A DNA stretch of 64,000 bases from Streptomyces sp. SKN60 (GTDB taxonomy: Bacteria > Actinomycetota > Actinomycetes > Streptomycetales > Streptomycetaceae), in NCBI RefSeq assembly GCF_026236535.1, contig NZ_JAHTMW010000005.1:310001-374000 (forward strand), given 5' to 3'. Below, piece by piece: positions 44,762 through 55,074 of the stretch. Position numbers and translations under genes: made by a program. Within the stretch, counting starts at the first letter, position 1. Every line of letters starts with the position of its first letter. The notes under the pieces are model-generated. The model searched no databases. It saw only the letters and a list, made by a program, of their open reading frames with translations, and was not told where the DNA came from.

Positions 44762-46846
44762 TCAATTACCGGGCAGGACTTCTCCGTAGATGTGCCACTG
44801 GCCGCTTGCGTCCTCGAATCCCCGCGTCACCTTGTACTGAATGCCGCGCCCCAGCACCAGCTCTCGCTCGCCCATGCCGAAATAGCCGACCTTCTCCACC
44901 CACAGTGCGGGGGTTCCCTTGGGGACGCGCAAGTACAGGATCCCCGGCTTGCTCCCGAAGGCGGCATTGCCGAGTGAGGTGGACATGTAGGCCGGTTCGG
45001 TCATGACCTCCCCGACGAGCTTGTGATGACGTTCGACGCCCAGGTGGCTCACTCCCTGCCCGCGCGCGACCATGACATCCTCCGACAGCGGGCGGCCTGC
45101 CAGCGCCCTGTCCATCTCTTCGATGTTGCGGAGGACGTCGGGCGTTCCCAGTTCGGTATCACCCCGGAGGTATCCGTTGATCTCCCTGTAGGTGGCGTAA
45201 TGGGGATCCGGGGAAATCCCCCCGGGCTCCCGGGTGTAGTCGAGGACTGATTTACGGGTCGGTTCCGGAAGGCTCTCCGCGTAGTCGTTCCAGTTCTCTC
45301 TGCCGTAGGCAATCGCCGCATCGTTGTCCGGGAACTTCACCGCCCCGTCGCCGAGCTCCGCTACTGCTACGTTGTGCTGCTCCGCGGGGCTGAGTGTGCG
45401 GAACTCGTCCGCCGAGACATGGGGCTCGTACGTGAAGCCGCCGTTGCCGTGTCCCGCAGCCAGGTCGTCCCACTTGTTGGCGGCCGGGACGTCGTCCAGC
45501 AGGCCGGTCGGACCCGGGGTGTCGATCGTCCAGCTCTTGGGCAGACCGGAGACCGCCTGCTCGGCCGGCCCGGCGGTGGGCGGCGGGTGGGCGGCCGCGT
45601 TGTCCGCCCAGGAGGGCGGGGACGGCGGGTGGGGCGGGTGGGGCGGGGTGGTGGCGAGGTCGTCGCCGTACTTCGCTCCCTTCGTCGCCAGGTTCGTCGC
45701 CCCGGTCTCCAGGCCCTCCTTGGCCGCGAGGCGCAGGCCGCCGCGGGCGAGGCCGGTGCCCTTCGTGCCGAAGAGCTCGGGGATGAGGCGGCCGAAGAAT
45801 TCGCCACGGTCCTTGTTGAAGCTCTCCACCGCGGCCGTCACCGCGCGATCGGGGTGGGCCGCGGTGGACACCAGACCGGAGAGCGTCATCGAGACGTTCT
45901 GCAGGTACGCGGCGGGGTGCGTCACGTTGTAGGCGTCCATGGGGTTGAGGCCCCGGACGAAGTTGAGCAGCCCCGCGGTCCCCTTGAGGGCGCCGCCCAC
46001 CACATGGTTCAGCTCCAGGTTGTACGCCTGGAAGCCGTCCGCCAGGTCGCCGCCCAGGCGGTCGAGCGGTGGCGGTTCGGCGGGGGCGTGGGCCAGGGCC
46101 CGCTCGACCCTGGCCTCGGCCTCGGTCGCGGCGGTGTTCCGCTGCTCGCGGGCGTCGGAGAGCCGGGCCCTGGCCTCCGCGATGACCGTCTCGGCGGCCT
46201 TGCCGGCCTCGTGGGCCGCGGTGACCGTCGCGTCCGTGGCCCCCTTGGCCGCCGCGGCGGCCTTCGCCTCGTCCGAGACGCGTCGGCCCTCCCGGTACAT
46301 CTCGACGGCCTCGCTCGCCCGGCCCTGCGCCCACCGCACCGCGTCGGCATAGGCCTCCAGGGCCGCGGCGGCCGTCTCGCAGGCGTCCGCCGCGTGCAGC
46401 CACTTCGTGGGGTGGACGCCGAACTTCTCGCGGAAGGCGTCGCCGCCCAGGCCCTTCCAGCGCGAGGAGTCGACCTTCCGCATGCCCTGGCCGACCTTCT
46501 CGAAGGCCGCCCGGAAGTCCTTGAGGTGGGCCGCGCTCGCGAGGATCTTCGCGGGGTCGCCGCGGACGAGCTCGTTCGCGTCCTCCGTCTGGCCGAGCTG
46601 CTTCTCGCCGGGGGTCGCGCCGAGGTCCGACGCGAAGCCGTCGCCCCAGTCGGTGACCACGTCGGCCGCCTTGTGGAGGCCGTACGCGTCGAGGCGCTCC
46701 CCGGTCTGGTCGGTCACCCAATCGACGGTCTCGCCCAGCGCCCTCTTGCCGGAGTCGACGCCGTCCTCGATGGCCCCGAGGCCGCCGTCGACGCCGTCCT
46801 TGATGCCCTTGCCGAGGTCTCCGAGTCCGTCGAGCAGCCCGCCCAT
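44762..46846 (-). CDS. Polymorphic toxin: WXG-like N-terminus and ADP-ribosyltransferase C-terminus (694 aa)
   Basis: The N-terminal 250 residues are helical and WXG/LXG-like (MRKVDSSRWKGLGGDAFREK, KWLHAADACETAAAALEAYA), a type VII-secretion export signature. A linker PPHPPHPPSPPSWADN follows near residue 400. The C-terminal 160 residues form an R-S-E-class ADP-ribosyltransferase: VMVARGQG (Arg595), AYMSTSLG (Ser622-Thr623-Ser624) and GMGERELVLG (Glu660-x-Glu662). It should transfer ADP-ribose from NAD to a host protein; the target is unknown. ATG at 46844-46846 overlaps the upstream stop by one base. Confidence 0.87.
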   Translation of the reverse strand: MGGLLDGLGDLGKGIKDGVDGGLGAIEDGVDSGKRALGETVDWVTDQTGERLDAYGLHKAADVVTDWGDGFASDLGATPGEKQLGQTEDANELVRGDPAKILASAAHLKDFRAAFEKVGQGMRKVDSSRWKGLGGDAFREKFGVHPTKWLHAADACETAAAALEAYADAVRWAQGRASEAVEMYREGRRVSDEAKAAAAAKGATDATVTAAHEAGKAAETVIAEARARLSDAREQRNTAATEAEARVERALAHAPAEPPPLDRLGGDLADGFQAYNLELNHVVGGALKGTAGLLNFVRGLNPMDAYNVTHPAAYLQNVSMTLSGLVSTAAHPDRAVTAAVESFNKDRGEFFGRLIPELFGTKGTGLARGGLRLAAKEGLETGATNLATKGAKYGDDLATTPPHPPHPPSPPSWADNAAAHPPPTAGPAEQAVSGLPKSWTIDTPGPTGLLDDVPAANKWDDLAAGHGNGGFTYEPHVSADEFRTLSPAEQHNVAVAELGDGAVKFPDNDAAIAYGRENWNDYAESLPEPTRKSVLDYTREPGGISPDPHYATYREINGYLRGDTELGTPDVLRNIEEMDRALAGRPLSEDVMVARGQGVSHLGVERHHKLVGEVMTEPAYMSTSLGNAAFGSKPGILYLRVPKGTPALWVEKVGYFGMGERELVLGRGIQYKVTRGFEDASGQWHIYGEVLPGN

Positions 46847-47541
46847 CAGCCCGCTCCGCCGCTCTGCTGCGGCGGCACCTGCTGCTGGGCGGCGGCCCGC
46901 TCCTCCGCGGACGGGCCGAACGTGTCGTCGAGCATCTGCTCGTACTCGGCATCGGAGACCCCGAGGGAGGAGTGCACGTTCTGCGGGTTCACGCCGGGCA
47001 CGCCGACCGTGCTGGAGGTCATCACATCGCGCCCGGCGTCCTTCCACCCCTGGGCCGAGTTGTCCCACGCCTGCTCGAAGGACTCACGGCTGTAGTCGGC
47101 CCCGCCGTACGCCCCGGACGAGGCGATGTCGCGCCAGCCCTGCTGTGTGACCTCGTCCTCGGAGGCGTACGGGTTCCCGATGGCCGCGTTGGTCACGATC
47201 TTGAACGTGCCCTCCACGTACTGCTCGTTCTCGTGGTACGTACCGGCCGACAGTCCCGCCTTCACGGCGAACCCGTTGCCCTCGGCGATCAGGGCGCGCA
47301 CGCCCCACTCCCAGCGCTCGCAGAACGACGAGAACTTCTCCGTCAGCCCCTCGTGGCCCAGATCCAGACCGGACAGTTCGATCTCGCCGAAGCCGCGGCC
47401 CGCCCCCGCCGTGCCGACCGAGCCGAGCTCCCTGAGCTCGCTCAGGGCCAGCGTCAGTCCCTTCGCGATCTCGTCGAGACCGCTCGCGGCCAGCTCCTCG
47501 CCGCCCTGGCCCCCGCCCACGCCGTCGCCGCCCCCGCTCAC
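46846..47541 (-). CDS. WXG100-related/helical partner of the toxin (231 aa)
   Basis: The sequence is helical in its N-terminal third (GLDEIAKGLTLALSELRELG) and then contains SSFCERWEWGVRALIAEGNG and ASEDEVTQQGWRDIASSG, ending in a Gln/Pro-rich tail. Proteins of this kind accompany WXG-toxin genes in Streptomyces and may be export chaperones or structural partners. The GTG at 47539-47541 overlaps the upstream stop by 4 nt, and the toxin follows with one base of overlap, so the three genes are coupled. Confidence 0.65.
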   Translation of the reverse strand: MSGGGDGVGGGQGGEELAASGLDEIAKGLTLALSELRELGSVGTAGAGRGFGEIELSGLDLGHEGLTEKFSSFCERWEWGVRALIAEGNGFAVKAGLSAGTYHENEQYVEGTFKIVTNAAIGNPYASEDEVTQQGWRDIASSGAYGGADYSRESFEQAWDNSAQGWKDAGRDVMTSSTVGVPGVNPQNVHSSLGVSDAEYEQMLDDTFGPSAEERAAAQQQVPPQQSGGAG

Positions 47542-48041
47542 CGTGCCGCTCCGGTGACGCCCGCGTCCCCGTCCAGCGCCGCCGCGTCCGGAACGACCCC
47601 GGCCACCGGCGGGAAGAGCACCGCGTGCTCCGCGCCGTCCGCCACGTCCAGGGCCACGCCGCACGGCACCCCCGCACGCGGCACGGCCGCGTCCAGCAAC
47701 CGCGCCCCGGGCACCGTCTCGTACTCCCACGCCGTGCCGGCCTCGCCCCTGGCGAGCGCGTACCGGGCCAGCGCCGGCTCGTCGGAGAACGCGAGGATCC
47801 AGCGCACGCCGCCGAAGTCGACGGTCAGCCAGGAGCCGTCCCGGCGCGGCACCAGCACCGCCGTCTCCCGGAAGAGACCGAGGACCGCGGCGAACTCGCG
47901 CCGAAGGGATTCCCCGTCAGGTGGGGAGGACCCCTGCCGGGCCGGTGCCCGCACACCCTGCGGTGCGGAGGTCATGTCTGCGATGTCGGCCAGCCGGGAC
48001 CGCCGTTTCGGCGTGTCCGGGGCGCCCCCGGAGTTGATCAC
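47538..48041 (-). CDS. SseB-like N-terminal domain protein (167 aa)
   Basis: Residues 50-150 (LRREFAAVLGLFRETAVLVP, GGVRWILAFSDEPALARYAL, GVALDVADGAEHAVLFPP) resemble the SseB N-terminal fold. The GTG at 48039-48041 is my choice, with AGGGTGGCG upstream; an ATG near 47975 is possible but has no ribosome site. First gene of the leftward toxin operon, divergent from the S10 operon. Role unknown; it may belong to the secretion or immunity system. Confidence 0.6.
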   Translation of the reverse strand: MINSGGAPDTPKRRSRLADIADMTSAPQGVRAPARQGSSPPDGESLRREFAAVLGLFRETAVLVPRRDGSWLTVDFGGVRWILAFSDEPALARYALARGEAGTAWEYETVPGARLLDAAVPRAGVPCGVALDVADGAEHAVLFPPVAGVVPDAAALDGDAGVTGAAR

Positions 48042-48471
48042 CGCGCCACCCTGGCACAGGCGCGGCGGCGCGCCCGACCCCGGGTTTGATCTGCGTCACG
48101 TCCGGGGTACAGTCTTCGCCCCGATTGGCGGCCGGAAGGCCCCGTATGGCAGACTGTCGGGGTTGCTCGGTTGAGTACCGATGCTGCGCGCCTCCCGCCG
48201 GGAGGACCGGAAGCGAGTCCCACAGTACTCGTCGACCCCCTGCGGGTCGGACGTACGGGAATCTTCCGGGAAGCGTGGGCGGGGCCTCAGCCAGGCGCCC
48301 GGTGGTGTTCTGCACCCGCCACGCGGTATGGCCCGCACCCCCTTGGTTGGGAAATCCCTATGGGAGATCTTCGTAGAGGGAGCGCGACACGCCCGACCGC
48401 GTGGGTCGGAGACAGAGCGCTGGACCGCCGGGTTCCAGAGCGTTACTACGACAAAGGACTACTGAGTAGCC
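48042..48471 (+). promoter_or_regulatory. S10 operon promoter region and leader
   Basis: No gene is seen in these 430 bases. TTGATC (48086-48091) and TACAGT (48108-48113), 16 bp apart, are a fair promoter, giving a leader of about 350 nt. A second possibility is TTGCTCGG-type sequence near 48161. The leader includes the conserved hairpin element at 48385-48413. The leftward promoter of the SseB-like gene must also lie at the left end. Confidence 0.55.
48385..48413 (+). promoter_or_regulatory. Conserved ribosomal-leader hairpin element (rpsJ copy)
   Basis: This copy differs from the rpsL-leader element at only two of 29 bases, and both differences lie outside the stem CCGACC/GGTCGG. It ends 58 nt before the ATG of rpsJ, much as the other copy ends 46 nt before rpsL. 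The sequence around the two copies is otherwise unrelated. Confidence 0.75.
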
Positions 48472-48780
48472 ATGGCGGGACAGAAGATCCGCATCCGGCT
48501 CAAGGCCTACGACCACGAGGTCATCGACTCCTCGGCGAAGAAGATCGTCGAGACGGTGACCCGCACTGGTGCGTCGGTCGCGGGCCCGGTGCCGCTGCCC
48601 ACTGAGAAGAACGTGTACTGCGTCATCAAGTCGCCGCACAAGTACAAGGACTCGCGCGAGCACTTCGAGATGCGCACGCACAAGCGCCTCATCGACATCC
48701 TCGACCCCACGCCGAAGACGGTTGACTCGCTGATGCGTCTCGACCTGCCGGCTGGCGTCGACATCGAGATCAAGCTCTGA
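48472..48780 (+). CDS. rpsJ: 30S ribosomal protein S10
   Basis: S10 is a small-subunit head protein and the NusE partner in antitermination. The 102 residues include [39 protein letters not shown] and [20 protein letters not shown], all conserved. First gene of the S10 operon; rplC follows after 13 nt. Confidence 0.98.
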   Translation: MAGQKIRIRLKAYDHEVIDSSAKKIVETVTRTGASVAGPVPLPTEKNVYCVIKSPHKYKDSREHFEMRTHKRLIDILDPTPKTVDSLMRLDLPAGVDIEIKL

Positions 48781-48793
48781 GGTGACGCGCGAG

Positions 48794-49438
48794 ATGGCTA
48801 AGAACATCAAGGGCATCCTGGGCGAGAAGCTCGGCATGACGCAGGTCTGGGACGAGAACAACCGGGTCGTCCCGGTGACCGTCGTCAAGGCCGGCCCGAA
48901 TGTCGTGACCCAGGTGCGTACGAACGACGTCGACGGCTACGAGTCGGTCCAGATCGCCTTCGGCGAGATCGACCCGCGCAAGGTGAACAAGCCCCTCAAG
49001 GGCCACTTCGCCAAGGCCGACGTCACCCCGCGCCGTCACCTCGTCGAGATCCGTACCGCTGACGCCAGCGAGTACAGCCTCGGCCAGGAGATCACCGCCG
49101 AGGTCTTCGAGGCGGGCATCAAGGTCGACGTGACCGGCAAGAGCAAGGGCAAGGGCTTCGCCGGTGCCATGAAGCGCCACAACTTCCGTGGTGGCAAGGC
49201 GTCCCACGGTGCCCACCGTGTGCACCGCAAGCCGGGTTCGATCGGTGGCTGCGCCACCCCGGGCCGCGTTTTCAAGGGCATGCGCATGGCCGGCCGCATG
49301 GGCAACGAGCGCGTGACCACCCAGAACCTGACCGTTCACGCCGTTGACGCGGAGAAGGGCCTGCTGCTCATCAAGGGCGCGGTTCCTGGTCCGAACGGCG
49401 GCCTCGTCCTGGTCCGCACCGCGGCCAAGGGGGCCTGA
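48794..49438 (+). CDS. rplC: 50S ribosomal protein L3
   Basis: L3 initiates large-subunit assembly. I chose the ATG at 48794, after GAGGTGA, over a GTG 12 nt upstream, because 214 residues is the usual Streptomyces length. It contains [17 protein letters not shown] and the loop [20 protein letters not shown] that reaches the peptidyl-transferase centre. Confidence 0.97.
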   Translation: MAKNIKGILGEKLGMTQVWDENNRVVPVTVVKAGPNVVTQVRTNDVDGYESVQIAFGEIDPRKVNKPLKGHFAKADVTPRRHLVEIRTADASEYSLGQEITAEVFEAGIKVDVTGKSKGKGFAGAMKRHNFRGGKASHGAHRVHRKPGSIGGCATPGRVFKGMRMAGRMGNERVTTQNLTVHAVDAEKGLLLIKGAVPGPNGGLVLVRTAAKGA

Positions 49439-49442
49439 GGAT

Positions 49443-50093
49443 ATGAGCACCATTGACATTCTGTCGCCCTCCGGCGACAAGACCGGGACCGTCGAGCTCC
49501 CGGCCGAGATCTTCGACGCCAAGATCAGCATCCCGCTGATCCACCAGGTCGTCGTCGCGCAGCTGGCCGCGGCCCGTCAGGGCACGCACAAGACCAAGAC
49601 GCGTGGCGAGGTCCGTGGTGGTGGCAAGAAGCCTTACCGCCAGAAGGGCACCGGCCGCGCCCGTCAGGGTTCGACCCGCGCCCCGCAGTTCGCCGGTGGT
49701 GGCGTCGTGCACGGTCCCGTGCCGCGTGACTACTCGCAGCGGACCCCGAAGAAGATGAAGGCCGCCGCCCTCCGCGGTGCCCTCTCCGACCGGGCGAACC
49801 ACTCCCGTATCCACGTCGTCACCGGCGTGGTCGAGGGTGGCATCTCCACCAAGGCCGCCAAGACGCTGTTCGGCAAGATCTCGGAGCGCAAGAACCTGCT
49901 CCTGGTCGTCGAGCGCTCCGACGAGGCCGCGTGGCTGTCCGCCCGCAACCTGCCCCAGGTGCACATCCTGGAGCCGGGCCAGCTGAACACGTACGACGTG
50001 ATGCGATCCGACGACGTGGTCTTCACCCAGGCCGCCCTCGAGTCCTTCGTGTCTGGCCCCAAGGCCGTTGAGACCGAAGGGAGCGAGGCCTGA
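49443..50093 (+). CDS. rplD: 50S ribosomal protein L4
   Basis: L4 lines the exit tunnel; in enteric bacteria it represses the S10 operon, but that control is not established here. The 216 residues contain the tunnel loop [20 protein letters not shown] and [20 protein letters not shown]. The ATG at 49443 lies 4 nt after rplC, and its stop overlaps the start of rplW. Confidence 0.98.
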   Translation: MSTIDILSPSGDKTGTVELPAEIFDAKISIPLIHQVVVAQLAAARQGTHKTKTRGEVRGGGKKPYRQKGTGRARQGSTRAPQFAGGGVVHGPVPRDYSQRTPKKMKAAALRGALSDRANHSRIHVVTGVVEGGISTKAAKTLFGKISERKNLLLVVERSDEAAWLSARNLPQVHILEPGQLNTYDVMRSDDVVFTQAALESFVSGPKAVETEGSEA

Positions 50094-50416
50094 TGTCCGA
50101 GGCCACGATCACCAGCAAGACCTTCACGGACCCGCGCGACGTCCTCGTCAAGCCGGTTGTCTCCGAGAAGAGCTACGCGCTGCTCGACGAGAACAAGTAC
50201 ACGTTCATCGTCGCGCCCGGCGCCAACAAGACCCAGATCAAGCAGGCCGTCGAGGCGGTCTTCTCGGTCAAGGTCACCGGGGTCAACACGATCAACCGCC
50301 AGGGCAAGCGCAAGCGCACCCGCACCGGTTTCGGCAAGCGTGCGAACACCAAGCGCGCCATCGTGACCCTCGCTGAGGGCAACCGAATCGACATCTTCGG
50401 CGGCCCGACCGCCTGA
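50093..50416 (+). CDS. rplW: 50S ribosomal protein L23
   Basis: L23 lies at the tunnel exit and is the dock for trigger factor and SRP. The 107 residues include [40 protein letters not shown] and [20 protein letters not shown]. Its ATG overlaps the rplD stop (TGATG). Confidence 0.98.
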   Translation: MSEATITSKTFTDPRDVLVKPVVSEKSYALLDENKYTFIVAPGANKTQIKQAVEAVFSVKVTGVNTINRQGKRKRTRTGFGKRANTKRAIVTLAEGNRIDIFGGPTA

Positions 50417-50455
50417 CGGCGGTCGAGTCGTCCGATATCGGACGAGGACTGAGAA

Positions 50456-51292
50456 ATGGGTATCCGCAAGTACAAGCCGACTACGCCGGGCCGTCGTGGC
50501 TCCTCCGTAGCCGACTTCGTCGAGATCACGCGGTCCACGCCGGAGAAGTCGCTGGTCCGCCCCCTGCACAGCAAGGGCGGCCGTAACAACACCGGTCGTG
50601 TGACCGTCCGTCACCAGGGCGGTGGCCACAAGCGCGCCTACCGTGTGATCGACTTCCGTCGCCACGACAAGGACGGCGTGCCGGCCAAGGTCGCTCACAT
50701 CGAGTACGACCCCAACCGCACCGCGCGCATCGCGCTGCTCCACTACGCGGACGGCGAGAAGCGCTACATCATCGCTCCCAAGGGTCTGACGCAGGGTGAC
50801 CGCGTCGAGAACGGCCCGGGCGCGGACATCAAGCCCGGCAACAACCTGGCGCTCCGCAACATCCCGGTCGGTACCACGATCCACGCGATCGAGCTCCGTC
50901 CCGGTGGCGGCGCCAAGTTCGCCCGGTCCGCCGGTGCCTCCGTGCAGCTGCTTGCGAAGGAGGGCACCATGGCCCACCTCCGCATGCCGTCCGGCGAGAT
51001 CCGTCTGGTCGACGCCCGCTGCCGCGCCACCATCGGTGAGGTCGGCAACGCCGAGCAGTCGAACATCAACTGGGGCAAGGCCGGCCGCAAGCGCTGGCTG
51101 GGCGTCCGCCCGACCGTTCGCGGTGTGGCGATGAACCCGGTTGACCACCCGCACGGTGGTGGTGAGGGCAAGACCTCCGGTGGTCGTCACCCGGTCTCCC
51201 CGTGGGGTCAGAAGGAGGGTCGTACTCGTTCGCCGAAGAAGGCTTCGAACAAGTACATCGTCCGCCGCCGCAAGACGAACAAGAAGCGCTAG
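50456..51292 (+). CDS. rplB: 50S ribosomal protein L2
   Basis: L2 holds 23S rRNA domains together near the peptidyl-transferase centre. The 278 residues include [40 protein letters not shown] and the conserved histidine loop [23 protein letters not shown] at 50456. Confidence 0.98.
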   Translation: MGIRKYKPTTPGRRGSSVADFVEITRSTPEKSLVRPLHSKGGRNNTGRVTVRHQGGGHKRAYRVIDFRRHDKDGVPAKVAHIEYDPNRTARIALLHYADGEKRYIIAPKGLTQGDRVENGPGADIKPGNNLALRNIPVGTTIHAIELRPGGGAKFARSAGASVQLLAKEGTMAHLRMPSGEIRLVDARCRATIGEVGNAEQSNINWGKAGRKRWLGVRPTVRGVAMNPVDHPHGGGEGKTSGGRHPVSPWGQKEGRTRSPKKASNKYIVRRRKTNKKR

Positions 51293-51304
51293 GAGCGGGT
51301 TTAG

Positions 51305-51586
51305 ATGCCGCGCAGTCTCAAGAAGGGACCCTTCGTCGACGGCCACCTCATCAAGAAGGTGGACGCCCAGAACGAAGCCGGTACCAAGAACGTCATCAAG
51401 ACCTGGTCCCGTCGCTCGATGATCGTCCCGGCCATGCTCGGCCACACGATCGCGGTGCACAACGGCAAGACCCACGTCCCGGTGTTCGTCACCGAGTCGA
51501 TGGTCGGGCACAAGCTCGGCGAGTTCTCGCCGACGCGCACCTTCCGGGGTCACGTCAAGGAAGACCGGAAGTCGAAGCGCCGCTAG
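51305..51586 (+). CDS. rpsS: 30S ribosomal protein S19
   Basis: S19 in the subunit head contacts the A-site finger. The 93 residues include [20 protein letters not shown] and the signature [17 protein letters not shown]. It begins 12 nt after rplB. Confidence 0.98.
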   Translation: MPRSLKKGPFVDGHLIKKVDAQNEAGTKNVIKTWSRRSMIVPAMLGHTIAVHNGKTHVPVFVTESMVGHKLGEFSPTRTFRGHVKEDRKSKRR

Positions 51587-51630
51587 TAGCGGATCGCATT
51601 CAGACACGTAAGTAACTGAGAGGGACAACC

Positions 51631-51978
51631 ATGGAAGCCAGGGCCCAGGCGCGGTACATCCGCGTTACGCCCATGAAGGCCCGCCGCGTGGTGGACCTTA
51701 TCCGTGGCATGGACGCCACGGAGGCTCAGGCTGTTCTGCGATTCGCTCCGCAGGCAGCCTCCGTGCCGGTCGGCAAGGTGCTCGACAGCGCCATCGCCAA
51801 CGCCGCGCACAACTACGACCACACGGACGCCTCTTCGCTGTTCATCAGCGAGGCGTTCGTCGACGAGGGTCCGACCCTGAAGCGGTTCCGTCCGCGTGCC
51901 CAGGGCCGTGCCTACCGGATCCGCAAGCGGACCAGCCACATCACCGTGGTCGTCAGCAGCAAGGAAGGAACCCGGTAA
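51631..51978 (+). CDS. rplV: 50S ribosomal protein L22
   Basis: L22 lines the exit tunnel through its long beta-hairpin, seen here as [20 protein letters not shown]. The 115 residues start [20 protein letters not shown]. The stop overlaps the rpsC start (TAATG). Confidence 0.98.
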   Translation: MEARAQARYIRVTPMKARRVVDLIRGMDATEAQAVLRFAPQAASVPVGKVLDSAIANAAHNYDHTDASSLFISEAFVDEGPTLKRFRPRAQGRAYRIRKRTSHITVVVSSKEGTR

Positions 51979-52805
51979 TGGGCCAGAAGGTTAACCCGCA
52001 TGGGTTCCGGCTCGGCATCACCACGGACTTCAAGTCCCGCTGGTACGCCGACAAGCTGTACAAGGACTACGTCAAGGAAGACGTCGCCATCCGTCGGATG
52101 CTGACGTCCGGCATGGAGCGCGCCGGCATCTCGAAGGTTGAGATCGAGCGCACCCGTGACCGTGTCCGCGTGGACATCCACACCGCTCGCCCGGGCATTG
52201 TCATCGGTCGCCGTGGCGCCGAGGCCGACAAGATCCGCGGCCAGCTGGAGAAGCTGACCGGCAAGCAGGTTCAGCTGAACATCCTCGAGGTCAAGAACCC
52301 CGAGGTCGACGCTCAGCTGGTGGCCCAGGCCGTCGCCGAGCAGCTGTCCTCCCGCGTCTCCTTCCGTCGGGCCATGCGCAAGAGCATGCAGTCCGCCATG
52401 AAGGCCGGCGCCAAGGGCATCAAGATCCAGTGTGGTGGCCGTCTCGGCGGCGCCGAGATGTCCCGCTCGGAGTTCTACCGCGAGGGTCGTGTGCCGCTGC
52501 ACACGCTGCGCGCGAACGTCGAGTACGGCTTCTTCGAGGCCAAGACGACCTTCGGCCGCATCGGCGTGAAGGTCTGGATCTACAAGGGCGACGTCAAGAA
52601 CATCGCCGAGGTCCGCGCCGAGAACGCTGCTGCCCGCGCCGGCAACCGCCCGGCCCGTGGCGGCGCCGACCGCCCGGCCCGTGGTGGCCGCGGTGGCGAG
52701 CGTGGCGGTCGCGGTCGCAAGCCGCAGCAGGCTCCCGCTGCCGAGGCCCCCAAGGCCGACGCCGCCGCCGCTCCGGCTGCTGAGAGCACCGGAACGGAGG
52801 CCTGA
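51978..52805 (+). CDS. rpsC: 30S ribosomal protein S3
   Basis: S3 guards the mRNA entry channel. The KH domain is seen at [20 protein letters not shown], followed by [20 protein letters not shown]. The 275 residues include a C-terminal extension of about 60 residues rich in Arg, Gly, Ala and Pro ([20 protein letters not shown]), which is common in actinobacteria and absent from E. coli. Confidence 0.98.
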   Translation: MGQKVNPHGFRLGITTDFKSRWYADKLYKDYVKEDVAIRRMLTSGMERAGISKVEIERTRDRVRVDIHTARPGIVIGRRGAEADKIRGQLEKLTGKQVQLNILEVKNPEVDAQLVAQAVAEQLSSRVSFRRAMRKSMQSAMKAGAKGIKIQCGGRLGGAEMSRSEFYREGRVPLHTLRANVEYGFFEAKTTFGRIGVKVWIYKGDVKNIAEVRAENAAARAGNRPARGGADRPARGGRGGERGGRGRKPQQAPAAEAPKADAAAAPAAESTGTEA

Positions 52806-52810
52806 CCGAA

Positions 52811-53230
52811 ATGCTGATCCCCCGTAGGGTCAAGCACCGCAAGCAGCACCACCCGAAGCGCAACGGTATGTCCAAGGGTGGCACGCAGGTTGCGTTCGGC
52901 GAGTACGGCATTCAGGCCCTCACCCCGGCCTACGTGACCAACCGCCAGATCGAGGCCGCGCGTATCGCGATGACCCGCCACATCAAGCGTGGCGGCAAGG
53001 TCTGGATCAACATCTACCCGGACCGTCCGCTCACGAAGAAGCCTGCCGAGACCCGCATGGGTTCCGGTAAGGGTTCCCCGGAGTGGTGGATCGCGAACGT
53101 CAAGCCCGGTCGGGTGATGTTCGAGCTGTCCTACCCGAACGAGAAGATCGCGCGTGAGGCTCTGACTCGTGCGGCTCACAAGCTGCCGATGAAGTGCAAG
53201 ATCGTTAAGCGCGAGGCAGGTGAGCTGTGA
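52811..53230 (+). CDS. rplP: 50S ribosomal protein L16
   Basis: L16 contacts the A-site tRNA elbow and 5S rRNA. The 139 residues include [40 protein letters not shown] and [20 protein letters not shown]. Its stop overlaps the rpmC start. Confidence 0.98.
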   Translation: MLIPRRVKHRKQHHPKRNGMSKGGTQVAFGEYGIQALTPAYVTNRQIEAARIAMTRHIKRGGKVWINIYPDRPLTKKPAETRMGSGKGSPEWWIANVKPGRVMFELSYPNEKIAREALTRAAHKLPMKCKIVKREAGEL

Positions 53231-53454
53231 TGTCGGCCGGTACCAAGGCGTCCGAGCTGCGCGAGCTGGGCAACGAGGAGCTTGTTGGCAAGCTCCGCGA
53301 GGCCAAGGAAGAGCTGTTCAACCTCCGCTTCCAGGCGGCGACGGGCCAGCTCGAGAACCACGGTCGGCTCAAGTCCGTCCGTAAGGACATCGCCCGGATC
53401 TACACCCTGATGCGTGAGCGCGAGCTGGGCATCGAGACGGTGGAGAACGCCTGA
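53230..53454 (+). CDS. rpmC: 50S ribosomal protein L29
   Basis: L29 is a two-helix protein near the tunnel exit. I start at the ATG 53230, which overlaps the rplP stop (TGATG), giving 74 residues with [20 protein letters not shown] and [24 protein letters not shown] one codon earlier is in frame. Confidence 0.96.
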   Translation: MSAGTKASELRELGNEELVGKLREAKEELFNLRFQAATGQLENHGRLKSVRKDIARIYTLMRERELGIETVENA

Positions 53455-53729
53455 TGAGCGAGAACAACGTGACTGAAGAGCGCAACGCCCGCAAGGTCCG
53501 TGAGGGCCTCGTCGTCAGCGACAAGATGGACAAGACCGTCGTCGTCGCTGTCGAGGACCGCGTCAAGCACGCGCTGTACGGCAAGATCATCCGCCGTACC
53601 AACAAGCTCAAGGCTCACGACGAGCAGAACCAGGCCGGCGTCGGCGACCGCGTCCTCCTCATGGAGACGCGCAAGCTGTCCGCCACGAAGCACTGGCGCG
53701 TCGTCGAGATCCTCGAGAAGGCCAAGTAA
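53454..53729 (+). CDS. rpsQ: 30S ribosomal protein S17
   Basis: S17 is an OB-fold 16S rRNA-binding protein. The 91 residues include [40 protein letters not shown] and [20 protein letters not shown]. Last gene of the S10 operon proper. Confidence 0.98.
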   Translation: MSENNVTEERNARKVREGLVVSDKMDKTVVVAVEDRVKHALYGKIIRRTNKLKAHDEQNQAGVGDRVLLMETRKLSATKHWRVVEILEKAK

Positions 53730-53734
53730 TTAAT

Positions 53735-53754
53735 CCGAGGGGCTTCCCCCTCGG
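53735..53754 (+). terminator. Hairpin between rpsQ and rplN
   Basis: CCGAGGGG and CCCCTCGG form an 8-bp stem with a CTTC tetraloop, just after rpsQ. A second, larger stem (CCGCCGGGG with CCCCCGGCGG) follows at about 53773-53806. The pair marks the S10-spc boundary and may reduce read-through. Confidence 0.65.
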
Positions 53755-53832
53755 GTTCGTTCCGCCAGGCTCCGCCGGGGTCCGAGAGATCGGCCCCCGG
53801 CGGGGAACCGGCAGACAAATCAGGAGATAGAC

Positions 53833-54201
53833 GTGATCCAGCAGGAGTCGCGACTTCGCGTCGCCGACAACACTGGTGCCAAGGAGATCCTTTGCATCCG
53901 TGTTCTCGGTGGTTCGGGTCGCCGCTACGCGGGCATCGGTGACGTCATCGTCGCCACCGTCAAGGACGCGATCCCCGGTGGCAACGTGAAGAAGGGTGAC
54001 GTCGTCAAGGCGGTCATCGTTCGCACCGTCAAGGAGCGCCGCCGCCAGGACGGCTCGTACATCCGCTTCGACGAGAACGCCGCTGTCATTCTGAAGAACG
54101 ACGGCGACCCTCGCGGCACCCGTATCTTCGGCCCGGTCGGCCGTGAGCTGCGCGAGAAGAAGTTCATGAAGATCATCTCGCTCGCGCCGGAGGTGCTGTA
54201 A
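53833..54201 (+). CDS. rplN: 50S ribosomal protein L14
   Basis: L14 lies at the subunit interface. The 122 residues begin [20 protein letters not shown] (GTG start at 53833) and contain [20 protein letters not shown] and [20 protein letters not shown]. First gene of the spc operon; rplX follows after 2 nt. Confidence 0.98.
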   Translation: MIQQESRLRVADNTGAKEILCIRVLGGSGRRYAGIGDVIVATVKDAIPGGNVKKGDVVKAVIVRTVKERRRQDGSYIRFDENAAVILKNDGDPRGTRIFGPVGRELREKKFMKIISLAPEVL

Positions 54202-54203
54202 GC

Positions 54204-54515
54204 ATGAAGATCAAGAAGGGCGACCTGGTTCAGGTCATCACCGGCAAGGACAAGGGCAAGCAGGGCAAGGTCATCGCGGCCATGCCGGCTGAGAACCGCG
54301 TCCTGGTCGAGGGTGTCAACCGGGTCAAGAAGCACACCAAGGCCGGCCCGAACCAGGCCGGCGGCATCGTGACCACCGAGGCTCCGGTCCACGTCTCCAA
54401 CGTCCAGCTGGTCGTGGAGAAGGACGGCAAGAAGGTCGTCACGCGTGTCGGTTACCGCTTCGACGACGAGGGCAACAAGATCCGCGTTGCCAAGCGGACG
54501 GGTGAGGACATCTGA
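54204..54515 (+). CDS. rplX: 50S ribosomal protein L24
   Basis: L24 is an assembly initiator with an N-terminal KOW motif, [20 protein letters not shown]. The 103 residues include [20 protein letters not shown]. The stop overlaps the start of rplE. Confidence 0.98.
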   Translation: MKIKKGDLVQVITGKDKGKQGKVIAAMPAENRVLVEGVNRVKKHTKAGPNQAGGIVTTEAPVHVSNVQLVVEKDGKKVVTRVGYRFDDEGNKIRVAKRTGEDI

Positions 54516-55069
54516 TGGCTACCACCACTCCGCGTCTCAAGACGAAGTACCGCGAGGAGATCGCGGGCAAGCTGCGTGACGAGTTCAAGTACGAGAACGT
54601 CATGCAGATCCCCGGCCTCGTGAAGATCGTGGTCAACATGGGTGTCGGTGACGCCGCCCGTGACTCGAAGCTGATCGAGGGCGCGATCCGCGACCTCACC
54701 ACGATCACCGGCCAGAAGCCGGCCGTCACCAAGGCCCGCAAGTCCATCGCGCAGTTCAAGCTGCGTGAGGGCCAGCCCATCGGTGCCCACGTCACGCTCC
54801 GTGGCGACCGCATGTGGGAGTTCCTGGACCGCACCCTGTCGCTCGCGCTGCCGCGCATCCGCGACTTCCGCGGCCTGTCCCCGAAGCAGTTCGACGGCCG
54901 TGGCAACTACACCTTCGGTCTCACGGAGCAGGTCATGTTCCACGAGATCGACCAGGACAAGATCGACCGCGTCCGGGGTATGGACATCACCGTGGTCACC
55001 ACGGCGACCAACGACGACGAGGGCCGTGCCCTTCTGCGTCACCTCGGCTTCCCGTTCAAGGAGGCGTAA
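54515..55069 (+). CDS. rplE: 50S ribosomal protein L5
   Basis: L5 binds 5S rRNA and the P-site tRNA. The 184 residues include [40 protein letters not shown] and [20 protein letters not shown]. Confidence 0.98.
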   Translation: MATTTPRLKTKYREEIAGKLRDEFKYENVMQIPGLVKIVVNMGVGDAARDSKLIEGAIRDLTTITGQKPAVTKARKSIAQFKLREGQPIGAHVTLRGDRMWEFLDRTLSLALPRIRDFRGLSPKQFDGRGNYTFGLTEQVMFHEIDQDKIDRVRGMDITVVTTATNDDEGRALLRHLGFPFKEA

Positions 55070-55074
55070 GCGAG

